A program made the translations under genes and the position numbers. From Tilletia caries (lineage: Eukaryota; Basidiomycota; Exobasidiomycetes; Tilletiales; Tilletiaceae), in NCBI GenBank assembly GCA_032718865.1, contig JALUTQ010000041.1:62001-126000 (forward strand): a stretch of 64,000 nucleotides of DNA, written 5' to 3'. The notes under the pieces are model-generated. The model made no database searches. It was not told where the DNA came from and worked only from the letters and a program-made list of their open reading frames with translations. Positions 21,923 to 33,112 of the stretch are shown piece by piece (position 1 is the stretch's first letter; each line of letters starts with the position of its first letter).

Positions 21923-22903
21923 ATGTCGATCAACTGGGTTCTCACCAACGACGAGGGCACTCGGCCCGAACCGCTGCCTGCCGAGAAGATCCTGTATCGC
22001 TCGCAGCTTTGTCAACTTCAGTGGGTGGCAACACGTATTCCCAAGCAAATTTCAAGTACCAACCCGAGCTGACCATTCTTACTCCTGCTGCTCACTACCT
22101 TATGGAAACAGGATCGATTTCAAGCAGGCCCAACCCCCGGCCAAGTGGGATGCGGAGGGGGTCGTCTTCGTCACATGCCAAAGAGTCAGTTGTTCATACT
22201 TCACACAAACACCGACTCTTCTTGAAGAAAACTGAACCTCGCTCCTCCTCTCTTCTCTTACTCGACCACAGCTCGTCTTCCTACGCAGTCCTCCCCTCCC
22301 ACCACCAGCCGACCCCACCCAGCCCTCTCCCCACCTCCGCAACCTCGCCATCCCTCTCCTAGGCAACCTCATCTCCGTCCGTTACCTCATGCCCATCTTC
22401 GCCGCCCCGCACCTCGAACTCAAGATCCACCCCGTCCGCAACGGAGGTCTGCCGCAGGATGCCCTCGTCCGGCATCGTACGGATGGGGCCGATGTGGTTA
22501 TGGCGGCGGCGGAGATGGAGCGCTTGGCGGGTGTGGTGAAGGTTACGTTTCGGGAGGGGGGTGGGACGGTGTTGAAGGATGCTATTGATCGGACGTTGAG
22601 GAGTCCGGTTCCGTTGGCGGGTGGGAGACAAGCTGCTTCCGAACCAGACGCGCTGCGTGAGTCATTGCCCTGCCCGTTCTTTTTGCTGGGGAACCCAACC
22701 TCTTGAAAAGAGAGAGACCTTCTGACCATCCGTGATCTTCGTCTTCAGCCCTGTACCAAGCGCCACCCGGTCAGAATTCGACTCGCACAGACGAAGCAGC
22801 ACCGGAACCAGCGCCTCCAGTGGCAGAGACGCGAAACGAAGAGGCACACCAAGCTCCACCGGAGACACAACAAACCGAGGAGCCGCCGCCCTACGCCGCG
22901 TAA
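21923..22903 (+). CDS. WBP2-like GRAM-domain protein with PY motif
   Basis: Exons 21923-22020, 22112-22184, 22272-22656 and 22749-22903 join in phase (236 residues). The N-terminus MSINWVLTNDEG matches the start of WW-domain-binding protein 2. The GRAM core follows: GVVFVTCQRLVFLRSP, IPLLGNLISVRYLMPIF. The tail is Pro/Glu/Thr-rich and ends in PPPYAA, a PPxY motif that would bind WW domains, for example of Rsp5/NEDD4-type ligases. GRAM domains bind membranes. The gene is divergent from TAN1. The role in fungi is poorly known; the WW-partner statement is inference from the motif. Confidence 0.85.
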
Positions 22904-23412
22904 AGCACTGCCTCCGGACATAATTACCTCTCTCGCACCCTCGCACTGGTTGTCTGTATTTTCTTCTCTCTTTGTACAGGTGCGCCTCGTCTTAAGCTTT
23001 CTTCTCTCACTGTGTCACCCCTCTCATGTGCCCTAATAATGACTATATAAGTATAGCAGGCGTCGAGGGGCTGAGCACTTGGTGCAGCAGCATCGGACAC
23101 CGTCATGATGGGCCGCCTACCATTCGCCCAAGAGACCACGCAGGGAGGCATCGGCGCATGAACGAGATCCCGAGCTCGAGCCCCTCTCTTTCAGCTGTGC
23201 CCCGACGAAGGCCAGATGCGAGCGGTGAGCACTGAGCTCCTCAATGCCGGTCGAGAAAAGGCAGCGCTCTCAGAGCGGATAAGGGATACGAAAGGCTGTC
23301 CAACAGCGGCCGCGGGGCCCTCCAAGTAGAGGAAATAAGAACAGAAAACGAAGCAACAAGGGAAAAAGAAGAGCAAGGATGGCCGTACAAATAAAAGGCC
23401 GCCCCCTTCTCG
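22904..23412. other. Convergent intergenic region
   Basis: It lies between the ends of the WBP2-like gene (+) and the subtilase (-). It holds UTR-like sequence with no supported gene. Confidence 0.5.
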
Positions 23413-26400
23413 TCAAACCCGCTTGACCGTGAACGCATGGGTAAGGTATGACTCGTACGAGCTCTCCGCCTTAGCATCGGTAGCCAACAACCGCCGGGCC
23501 CGGAGCAAGATCCGGTACGTCCCGTTCTGGATCTGGTGGTCCACTCCGTCCGTATCGGTGTAGTTGCCCGTCAGGTTGCACTGGTTGAACAGGTTCGATT
23601 TGGCGGAGGTACCGTAGATGTTGTTTCGGGGCCTATACGAATTAGACTTAAGATTGCCGATGATCTTGACGTCGTTGAAAGAGCCGCTTGTGCCGGCAAC
23701 GCGCTGCAAGGCCAACCCAGCATCGTCGCTCGACAGTCGACGGTGCTGCTCAGCATGGAGCGAGTGCGCAAGGTCCATGCCGCTCAATCGTCGGACACCG
23801 ACGTGCTTGTGTTCAGCGGCCAGACTGCGTCGCGAAGACGCACTTCCGGTCGGAATGGTGGGCACGAAAGTCGTGTTCCCGTCCACGAGATCGATCGAGT
23901 AGAACGATGTCCCCGTCAACAAGCGCCAGACGAGAGTGGGCTGGGACTCGCTCGACTCGAGCGAGTACACCCGCTGATCGTCCGTGATCACCGTCTTCCC
24001 GTCCGGCTTGAGCAGCGCGGGCACAGCGAACCCGAGCGCACTGTCCGACGTGTCCAACACTCCAACACCTGCTGGCTACTCAAGTTCGTCCCCACACCGG
24101 AGTACGGAACACGCATGCTGCCAGACGAATTCGAAGACTCAATGGAGATGAAGCCCGAGTAGATTGGGAGCGCGCTCGTGTCCAGACCGGGCGCCTTGAA
24201 CGTCATCGAAACTTCCTGGCTCTTACCGGGCAGGATGGTGACCGTCTCGCTCGAGAACGTGACCGACGCTGCATTCGCGGTGGGCTTGATCGGTCCCGGG
24301 ACGTAGACGGCCTTGTCAGAAGGGTCGATCGAGGCAATGCTGCCGCCGGGAAGGTGGGAAAGGGTGTACGTCTGCTCCATCGTGCCCACGTTCGTGATGT
24401 TCAACGTCTGTGCCCCGTCGAAGTACTGGGTGTCATTCAAGTCCAACGATCCCGGAGAGACACGCGAGACGCTCTTGACGGCCGCGTAGACATTGACCAA
24501 TCTACCTCCCTGCCGCGCCGTCGTTTCGAGCGTGCTGACATTCGTGCTGAAGCCCAGCGGCTTGGCCGTCGAGGACAGGACACTGCGGATGACGAGGGGG
24601 GAGTCCGAATTGCCCTTGATGGAGCGGTACATCGCCGTGCTTCCCGCAATGAAAGGAGCGGACATCGAGGTACCCGAGAGAACGGCGTACTTGCCGAGCT
24701 TGAGCGGCCAAGTCGAGAGAATGTTACCTCCGGGTGCACTGACCGAGGCCGCGTTTTGCGCTTCCCAAGTGAGACCGTACGTCGAGAAGGAGCTCATGAA
24801 GCCACCGTTGCCTGTGTCCGGAACACCAGTGACACTCTGGGTGGTAAAGTCGATGTAGAGCTCCTTGCCCGCAGCGAGGGCGTTGACGATGTACAGGCCG
24901 TCCGGTCGAGTCAACATGGCGGCTTGCAGATCTGTTTGATTGGCCGCTGGCAAGTACATAATCGAGGCGACTGAGTTGTAGATGAAAACATAGCGGGCGC
25001 CAGCGTTGTACGCGTTGGTGAATTTCGTGACGAACGTGCAGGTCTGCAATGAGGGAGTACGGAAGGTGTCAGTCATACGACAGTTATCGCATTCGATGCA
25101 CTATAGCAACTCACACCACGAGCAATGACGACAACGTAATCCTTCAAGTCGGGAGTGCTTGAGGGCAGAGGAGCACAGCCGTCATCCATTACAGTAGGAT
25201 CGGTGCTGGTAGCGTAAAGCTTCAGCTTCTTGCTCTGAGTCGAGTTGAAAGTGAATGGAGTGCCGACGAGATAGACGAGATCGCCGTTGCCATTGCTGGG
25301 GGCGCCGGCCGAGGGAGTCAGCTTCGCAGAGTAGCCGGTCAACATCTCGTTGTCAACGGATCCAACACCGGTGACGCCAAGACCAGAAGCAGGACCAGAG
25401 GCGTAGAAAGCACCGTATCCACCATCGTTACCGTGAGAAACGATGACAGGTGTACCGAGGGCCACGATTTTGGACGCAACGGCGGAGCTAGGGTCCTCGA
25501 CCCATCCATAAGGTCCACCAAGTGACAGGGAGAGCACATCGACGCCGTCGAAGAAGCCTTTCTCCATGGCAGCGATGATGATGTCGGTCGAACCCCCCCC
25601 CCACCACAGCCAAAGATGCGGTACATGTGGATGTTGGCCTGCGGGACCACACCAGTGAAGCCGACTTCGCGGTCGAGGGCGATGATGGTACCGGCCACGT
25701 GGGTGCCGTGACCGGACCCGGGGCAGTCTGCAAATGGGTCCGGGTCGGGAATGGGGTCGAGGCCGACGACGTACTTGTCTCCTACGAAGTCGTAACCACC
25801 GCTGACAGGGCATCCGTGATCGAAGCAGGGCGTGCCCGCTGGCTTCCCGCCGTTGAGAGCCGGGTGGGTGTAATCGATGCCGGTGTCGAGAATTCCGATA
25901 GTTTGGCCCTTGCCGTAGTAGCCCTGCGCGTGCAGCTTGTCAACCCCCGTCATGACGTGAGGCTCGAATGTGTCGTTCTTCAGGACGCTGTCGGAGGCCA
26001 CGCGAGAAGCGGACGAGCGAGTCAGGCCCCCGCCATTCACGGCAGACTGAACGAACTCGGGAGTCACGATCGTAGGTTCGAAGGCGGCGGGCATGTAGAT
26101 CCGGAGCGGGTGGACCTTCTTGACACCGGGGAATGCTTGGAGCTCGCCTACGTCCTTGTCGTTGTCAAGGATGAGGGACATGCCTGAAAAAATTCGCGAG
26201 TCGGTGAAGGTGAAACGGGTCCGGTATTTGACGGGACTCTTGCGTTTGGTGAGGAAGCTGTGCAAGGCATCATGCTGTGTCCGGTCCTCATGCTTGGTGA
26301 AGCCCGAAGACTCTGCGTTCTTGCGAGTCGAATCGCTGACGAACTCGACGAGGTATCCGCGCGGAACGACCGGGGGCGCATTCTTGGCGCCTAGCGCCGT

Positions 26401-26490
26401 CGGCCCCGCGTTTGAGGCCTTGCCGTGTCGTTGAGATGTGACGACATCTGCGAGCTGGAGGAGAGCCACGAAAGCGAGTACCAACTTCAT
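23413..26490 (-). pseudogene. Secreted subtilisin-like serine protease (S8) with two frame breaks
   Basis: The start MKLVLAFVALLQLADVVTS is a signal peptide, followed by an I9 propeptide (about residues 48-145). The catalytic triad is Asp in IGILDTGIDYTHP, His in GSGHGTHVAGTI and Ser in SGTSMSAPFIAG. SHGNDGGYG carries the usual Asn. A PA-domain insert spans the single intron (25114-25044): VVVIARG joins TCTFVTKF. A C-terminal Fn3-like region follows. Frame break 1 is a C10 run at 25593-25602. Break 2 is a tandem 8-bp duplication (TCCAACAC twice, 24053-24068); removing one copy restores GTNLSSQQV-LDTSDSALGF. Either the gene is dead or the assembly has errors. Architecture resembles minor extracellular protease Vpr of fungi. 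Confidence 0.85.
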
Positions 26491-27709
26491 CCTGATTATG
26501 TTCTAGGGGACGAAGAAATATCTGGAGGGGAAGGAGAGAATAGAATGTGTTCCCTGAGGGAGTAAGAAAGCGAAAAGAAGGGACCGGCTGAGTGATTGCA
26601 CACCGAGGCGGGGAGAAAGCGAAGACAGGCCTTGAAGAATCCGCTCCGACCTGCAAAGGAAGGAGAGTAGAAGGGAGAGGGAGGAGAGTGGCAGGTAAGA
26701 GGAGAAAAGGGATGATGATATAGAGAGAGGGGCGAGTATCGGGGGTGGGAGATCTGAGCGCCAAGATAGAGAGGCATTTCCTGTTAGCAGTTAGCACTAC
26801 TGCGAGGTGCGAGATTAGCAAAGCTCATCTTGATGTGTTAACAGCATGCGAATAAGACGGGGTCAGTGATGTGCTTAGCCCGGACCCCGGAGTGAGTGGC
26901 AGAGATGACAGACTTCCCACAACTCTCCGGAGATCAGCAAAGAAGCGCCTACACGAGAGCTGACTAAGCGAAGCGCGCTGCTGGCAGCTGCGTGGCTTCT
27001 TACTTCTTGCCGTCGCTATCGCTGACCTCGTCGCCGTTGTCGCTGTCGTCGTGAAAGGTTGGTTGCGTGTCGGTGTCAAGCTTGACAAACCGGAGTCTGC
27101 GAGTCTGTGCGTTCCAAAATTCTTTTTGGTAGGAAGGTGGCAAAATCGAAACAAAGGGAACCAAAGGGAAGGTGTGTCTTCATGTCTGAGACCTCCCTGC
27201 CTCCCTACCTCCTTCATCAACACAACGACGGTCAGACAAAGGAAACGCGGGAAGACATCCGTTTTGAGGCCGGATGTGAGCTTATCGTAGCTGAGACTGA
27301 TCTTGCAGCTTTTTTGGCTTCTTACTTCGGACTTCGGACTTCGGACTTCCGTTCCTTTGTCCGGGGCCACCTTCACGTTTGTTTGGCTGACCTTTCTTTG
27401 TTCTCTTTTCATATCACGCACACTCACTCCCTTTCTTCTCCTTCCTCCCCTCATTTCATTTTTGTGCTCTTCCGCCATTCAGCCCTTCCACAGATGCCGC
27501 TCTTGGCGCACTTGTTCCCTCATCTCGATGGCTCTGCCTGACTCTTTAAAAGCGGGAGAGGATTTTCATCCTCGCTGCAACTCATCTCTCTTCTTCCTAT
27601 CGTTCTACCCCTCCTCTTCGCAGCTGGCTTCTGCGTACTCACACTTTCCGGATCCTTCTCGTCACCGCCCACTTCCGCTTCTCTTCCGTCTCCACGCCAT
27701 CCATCAGAA
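26491..27709. other. 1.2-kb intergenic region with a heptamer repeat
   Basis: It separates the divergent subtilase and the Ser-rich gene. At 27325-27352 there are four copies of ACTTCGG (last one ACTTCCG). Strongly pyrimidine-rich tracts lie at 27410-27700, typical of fungal promoters. TTTAAAAG near 27544 could serve as a TATA element for the gene at 27710. No gene is supported inside. Confidence 0.5.
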
Positions 27710-29398
27710 ATGTCGCTCTTTACTCGCAAGTTCACAGGCAAGAACCGCTCGCGCTCCGCGACCGAGAACCAGATCACGGCGCCCACCGCCAGCAAGAGCA
27801 AAGATAACGGTCGGGCCGAGTACGAATTTGCTACCCTCAAAGCTTCGGGACAGTCTAAAACGACCTTCCGGCCTGTACAGCATAGCACCATCGCAGAGCT
27901 CGATAGCTTCTTTGGCGGGACGAGCTCGAAGAAGGAGGTTAGCGATGCGGCGAACCGGTTCAAGGATCCTAGCACCGGTAAGGTGTGGTACGACAGCGTC
28001 GGTGAGTATCGCGTCATTGTCACCATAGGCAAACATTAGCCCAGCGCCAACTGACTCCCTCTTCTCCACCCTTGTCGATGCGATACAGACTACCAGGAAT
28101 GGAAGACGCTTCTACACTCAAACTCACCAGGCACACCGCCCTCCCGCCGATCATCCAGCACCAGTTTACTAGCCACCCCAAACGGGGCCACATCCGGACC
28201 AGCACGGTCAAGGGGTGCTCAGAGCCCCCTCGCGCGAGCGACAGTTGGGCTGGGACTGGGTTCGGCAGCTGAAGCTGTCGATGGCGGAGGAGCCCTGTCT
28301 CCACTCTCCGAAATCATCAGCTGCTACGACTACAGTCCCTTTGTCGGCGCTTCCTTCGGCGGGTCACCGAGGACACCAAATATGGAGGGCGGTCAACAGC
28401 GGCATCAGCGCTCTCGAAGCAACAGTCGCATCGCACTGCCGTTACTACAGTCTACCGTCGCGGGTGGCGTCTTCACTCCCTCGAAGGAGGAGTTCGCTCC
28501 TGTCATGCTCGACCTGGGTAGCACCAGTCCCTTCTCGGAGCAAGACCGACAGTCGCACGTCGATTCCTTCGGGTCAAAGATGACAGCGGCATCGCAGAGC
28601 CAGTCGAGTCGCTCCCTCCGCGCAGCGCTGGGTATGGCGGACAAGAGAGTTGTCTCGGCCTCGTCAACGACCCGATCCACATCAAATCCGAGCCAGTCCG
28701 CCTCCAAACGACTGAGTGTCTCCTTCTTCTCCGTCGCGTCGCTCTCCAAGCCCAAGTCATCTGATCCGCCTGTCGACGATCCTTGCAAGGAGACTATCCA
28801 AGACCAAAGCAACATCCCGCCTCCATCGACATTACGCTCGCCCCTTCCCATCCCAGATCTTCCCGACGCAAGCGATGCGAATAAAACGACCAGCATGGCA
28901 CGAGATCATGTTTCCCCCCAGATGATGATGATGCTGAACAGCTACGCCACCACACTCCTCATTCAGCCTGTACCCTCCCGCGCCGAACGAACCTCCCGTT
29001 CCGCACGTCAACAAAGAAACCGAGCAGCCAAGCAGAAGATGCTCCGACGGTCAAGCAGTGCCGACATGATCGGCAGCAAATCAGGCTCGACCTCTGGATC
29101 CCGCGAGGAAAAGGAGTCGTCGTCCTCCATACAAGAGAACGTCATCGCCAAGGCGAGTCTCGCCCTCCAGCGGCTCGAAATCGACGAGGGCAGAGCAGCA
29201 TCTGCACTATCGCACGCTTCTGGCTCCTCGTTGGTGTCCTCCGAATCGGTGTCGCAGCCACCAGCTATGATCCGCTTGCCGCCGGTCCTGCCACTTCTTC
29301 AGCGTCGTTTTGAGCGGCTCCATCAGGGGAAGGAGGGCGGGGATGGACGGACAGTTGGAGACGCTCGGATCTGCCCGGCTACAGCGGGGAGTCTTTGA
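27710..29398 (+). CDS. Ser-rich protein of unknown function
   Basis: Exons 27710-28001 and 28089-29398 join in phase (GTC G / AC TAC) to give 533 residues. The first 100 residues are the most ordered part (MSLFTRKFTGKNRSRS; STIAELDSFFGG; NRFKDPSTGKVWYDSV-DYQEW). The remainder is Ser/Pro-rich, with basic patches (TSRSARQQRNRAAKQKM) and a short helix (IAKASLALQRLEI). The last about 20 codons look unlike the rest. In the next frame a better tail (LETLGSARLQRGVFEGWQNA) runs to TAA at 29445-29447, so a 1-nt error in the G-rich stretch near 29330-29345 is possible. I do not recognise the family. Confidence 0.7.
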
Positions 29399-29447
29399 GG
29401 GCTGGCAGAACGCTCGGTACGAGGGGTCGAAAAAGACACTACGGTAA

Positions 29448-30407
29448 ACCGCGCGTCGCATCACACACAAGGCGAAGGCCGAAATCGAGAACAATTACTA
29501 ATTTGGGCAAACCATGTCACCGGACGCTTTTACTCTTCAACACCGAGGTCATCCCCGCTCTACAAAGCGACACGTATCTCCTGTTGTACTCTCTACTTTT
29601 TCCATTTCGAATCGCATCCTTTGATCAGGATACCACTTCAAATATTCGTTTCGTGGCTTGTTCTTTGCGACTGTTTGGATGCTTCGATGCGAAGCGTCTG
29701 CAGTTACATTACATGCCAATACAAACGTTCCAGAGGCGGGCTCACAAACGCAAAAGGGAGGTCGAGCGAGTACACACCAGTCGCCGGCGCGCGATGTGAC
29801 AAAATGGGGACCAGAAAGGCGGCTTTTGCACGTCGCACGCCGAGCAAATGGCTCTCATTGTCATCTCAGAGATTACATACATATGTACTTACCACAGTTG
29901 CATACATAACCACACCCAACCCTCGAATCCAGCCTCCAGGCACGTTTTCCAATGAATCAACAACAAATGAACAACTGACCAAGACGCCAACTCCCGCTCA
30001 TCAACCCTTTTTTTTTTTTTTTTTTTAACTGAGAGTCATCTGTCCGCAAGGCGCAATCATCTCTCCGCAGAGCGTAATCATTTCTCCGAAGTCCGAAGTC
30101 ATCTCTCGATGAACGATGAAGCAACACGACGCCAACTGCCACAAGCTCGGTGAGTTTCTCGCTTCCCCTTTTGAGCTCTCCGGACGTCGCGCCTTCTTCA
30201 CGACTGCCAGCTTGTCTCCTGATTTCCTATAAAAAGCGTGCACACCTCCTATCCTCCCAGTCATCTCCTCTTCTGCACACTCAATCACCTCACTTCTCAC
30301 CTCTGACAGTCATCGTTCTTTTCCAAGATCTTTCTTCAGCTTCGAGCCCCAAGATTTTAGACACTCATAATCTCCCTCAACAACAAACGTGACCTGTCAA
30401 CCGCACA
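29448..30407. other. Intergenic region with T19 run and 21-bp minisatellite
   Basis: A run of 19 T lies at 30008-30026. It is followed at about 30030-30117 by four degenerate 21-bp units around TCATCTCTCCG. TATAAAAA at 30229-30236 lies about 175 bp before the next ATG and is the likely TATA box of the secreted peptide gene. Confidence 0.6.
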
Positions 30408-30949
30408 ATGAAGTTGTCCATCAACTCGACCCTCTTCGTCGCCGTCGCCGTCGTCGTTCTCGGCATCAGCATCGCGCCAAGCGCAGTGAGTGCATCACGT
30501 TGTCGCACAGATCAGCAAAGTTACTGACTTGGGTTCGGCCCACTTGCTTTGCCTTGCCTTCGCACCAATCACCCCTCTAGGCGGCTTCTTTCGACGAGGT
30601 ATGCGTAACTCGCTGCAAACACGCATTGACGACTGGACGGGTCTGGTACTGACTGAAATTCGCTTGCTATTTTTTCCCCTTGCTCCGCAGTGCTCCAGCA
30701 TGTGCCGAGGAAGCGCCGACGAGGAGAAGTGCGCTATCTGTTGCATGTACCCTGATAACCCTGTTTGCTCGGACAATGTATGTGTACCTCGCTACAAATA
30801 CGGTTAACGGCTGGACGGGTCTGGTACTGAACTTTGCTTGCTCTTTTTTCTCCCTTGCTCTGCAGTGCTCCATCCTGTGCCGAGGAAACTACAACGAGGA
30901 GAGGTGCACTATCTGCTGCATGCACCCTGAGGACCCTGCTTGCAAATAG
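30408..30949 (+). CDS. Small secreted protein with two duplicated 6-Cys exons
   Basis: Four exons, 30408-30485, 30581-30598, 30691-30777 and 30866-30949, all phase 0, encode 88 residues. Exon 1 is a signal peptide (MKLSINSTLFVAVAVVVLGI). Exon 2 is an 18-nt linker (AASFDE). Exons 3 and 4 encode homologous modules with identical spacing C-X3-C-X8-C-X2-C-C-X7-C, 12 cysteines in all, enough for three disulfides per module. The two preceding introns are also homologous (shared GGCTGGACGGGTCTGGTACTGA-like block and CTT-rich acceptors), so exon plus intron was duplicated as a unit. A potential donor (GAT|GTGAGC) survives just after the TAG, hinting at once more repeats. Function is unknown; it resembles fungal effector- or antimicrobial-type peptides in form only. 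Confidence 0.85.
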
Positions 30950-31614
30950 GATGTGAGCATTCATTGCGTGTCTCATCATTTAGGCACTAGATGCGACTTT
31001 CGCTGATTTTATTCACTCTCCCTTTCTTTTGTCTCTCGCTCGCTCGTCCAGGGCTTATAGTGACATATCAAGTGCAAGGTCCTATGCAGTTCGTGGCTTG
31101 CAAGGACTACGGACACTGCAAGTCTGCAAGCGAGGCACATTCGGTATTCCCTGGTCGCTGTCCCTACCTGCTTCGCCCGTCGACCAATAACACATCAACG
31201 GTATCAGATTCACTCGACACCGGATCCTCTGGACTCACTTCTTTTGTCTCCTCTTCCCCCTTCCCTCGTGAGAGGATCTCAAAGCTATCTCATCGTTCTC
31301 AAAACGATGTCTGTGCCGATCATATCGGCACTGCTCGACCGTCGGAGCATTCGTCTGCTTGGCTGACCGGTCCGCACGTTTGTTTGCAGCTTGATTCCCC
31401 TTCTGACGTGGGTGTAGCTGTGAAAGTTACATCGCAAACAAACCTGCAACGTATTTTGAGCCAGAGGGGTTCATGGGTGATGAGGCGATGAGGACTGCAA
31501 GCAGGAGGAGAATCTTCCGGCAAGCCTGTCGCGGACTCGCGGTGAATCTTAGCAGAGCTATGGCCGCCTAGTTGAAACAGAAAGAAACCTGCTGTATATT
31601 GTATATAGTAGTGC
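30950..31614. other. Intergenic region
   Basis: I see no supported gene here. Cys-containing frames occur but have no start, spacing or splice pattern like the upstream modules. Confidence 0.5.
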
Positions 31615-32238
31615 ACTGGTTGTGCTTGGACTTCACGAAAAGACCTTGAAGCAGAGCGGAGTCATGGAGAAAGTGCAATACAGTCCGTCCGCTCCGCCAT
31701 CGTTGATATTATGTGCGGATACGTTGCGAAGTTGTGCTCTTCAACATTTACATATGACAGACGTTAGACGTTGCTCACCTGATTACCGCAACGAACAACA
31801 AACAACCAAACTGAGCGAACAAACAAACCGAACAAGTGAGTAGGGCTATCTTCTCGCCGGCCTCGGTCACAAATGAATACCCGCAACGCTTTCATCTCGT
31901 CTCTTGCCTTTCTTGTTGCTCTTCTTCTAGTTGCGGAGCCCACCCAAGATCAAGCGGCTTGGGGCTGACCGCAGACAATCGAGCTGGATGTAAGAACTCG
32001 ACAGGAATAGCTACGGAGCACCGCCTCTTCGAAGCACGTAAAGTGGGACTCCACTGATGAGCAGCTCCAAGCGCAAGCGGAGGCGGGTCGCTTGCTCGAC
32101 CTCTCGGGGTGGCCGCAATGCCCCCCACCTTTGATGTGTGGGCAGACAACACGCATCGGCGCGGGTCGCCTCCAGCTGGAGTGAGGCCGAGCATAGCAAG
32201 ATATACTTGGAGGTAAGTCGGAGCACGCACGCTCAGGT

Positions 32239-32244
32239 ATAAGA
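32239..32244 (+). promoter_or_regulatory. TATA-like box of collagen-like gene A
   Basis: TATAAG lies about 165 bp before the ATG. The same position in unit C has TTATAAGAG near 47880. Confidence 0.5.
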
Positions 32245-32407
32245 GCGTCCGCATCGAGCTCACCTCAAATTCGCCTTTGTCGTCACCACTCACTCCTCAG
32301 TCACCACTCACTCACAAAACATCCCACACTTTCTCTCTCTATACCGCTCTCAGACACTTTCCCACACACTCACAACACACCCACAAACACACACACAACT
32401 CGTCAAG

Positions 32408-33112
32408 ATGCAGCTCAACTCCAAGCTCTCCCTCGTCCTCTGCGCCATGCTGGTTGCCGTGAAGCCCATCGCCTCCGCTCCCCTTACCGGAATCAGCGAC
32501 ACCTTCGACCTGAGCCCTCGCTCTACCGACGTCGGCTTTGACTACACGGACGGACAGCGTTATGGCGATGCTGCCCACCGTCGCGACATCTTCGGAAAGG
32601 GAGACGACCACAAACAGCACGATGGCAAGGGCGAAAAGGGCGAGAAGGGCCCCAAGGGTGAAAAGGGCGAGAAGGGCGAGAAGGGCGAGAAGGGCGAGAA
32701 GGGAGAGAAAGGAGAGAAGGGCGAAAAGGGGGAGAAGGGGGAGAAGGGGCCTAAGGGGGAGAAGGGTGAGAAGGGCCCCAAGGGTGAAAAGGGCGAGAAG
32801 GGAGAGAAGGGAGAGAAGGGTGAGAAGGGTGAGAAGGGACCCAAGGGCGAAAAGGGAGAGAAGGGGGAGAAGGGGGAGAAGGGTGAGAAGGGGCCCAAGG
32901 GCGAAAAGGGAGAAAAGGGTGAGAAGGGGCTCAAGGGTGAAAAGGGCGAGAAGGGACCCAAGGGTGACAAGGGCGAGAAGGGACCTAAAGGCGAGAAGGG
33001 AGAGAAGGGCGAGAAGGGCGAGAAGGGCGAGAAGCACGACGGCAAAATTTACGGCAAGCCCAAGGCTCCTGAAGAAGCCGAGAAGGAGGAGACTGCTGAA
33101 GACAAGGCCTAA
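32408..33112 (+). CDS. Secreted collagen-like protein, copy A
   Basis: Single exon, 234 residues. The signal peptide is [18 protein letters not shown] up to about residue 24. A short conserved domain follows ([35 protein letters not shown] may be a processing site). From about residue 72 to 208 is an uninterrupted run of Gly-X-Y triplets, almost all GEK, GPK, GLK or GDK. Lys-Gly-Glu pairs of this type stabilise collagen triple helices. The tail is acidic/basic ([13 protein letters not shown]). Pro content is low, so helix stability would rest on salt bridges. Collagen-like proteins are rare in fungi. The downstream 1.1 kb to 34253 is non-coding and conserved in unit C. Confidence 0.9.
   Translation: MQLNSKLSLVLCAMLVAVKPIASAPLTGISDTFDLSPRSTDVGFDYTDGQRYGDAAHRRDIFGKGDDHKQHDGKGEKGEKGPKGEKGEKGEKGEKGEKGEKGEKGEKGEKGEKGPKGEKGEKGPKGEKGEKGEKGEKGEKGEKGPKGEKGEKGEKGEKGEKGPKGEKGEKGEKGLKGEKGEKGPKGDKGEKGPKGEKGEKGEKGEKGEKHDGKIYGKPKAPEEAEKEETAEDKA

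Noticed and set aside
32560..33045. Long antisense frames (repeating FSPFSPFSP or LALLALL patterns) over both collagen-like genes
   Set aside because: They are the mirror of the GEK triplet repeat; no start context or conserved non-repeat sequence supports them.
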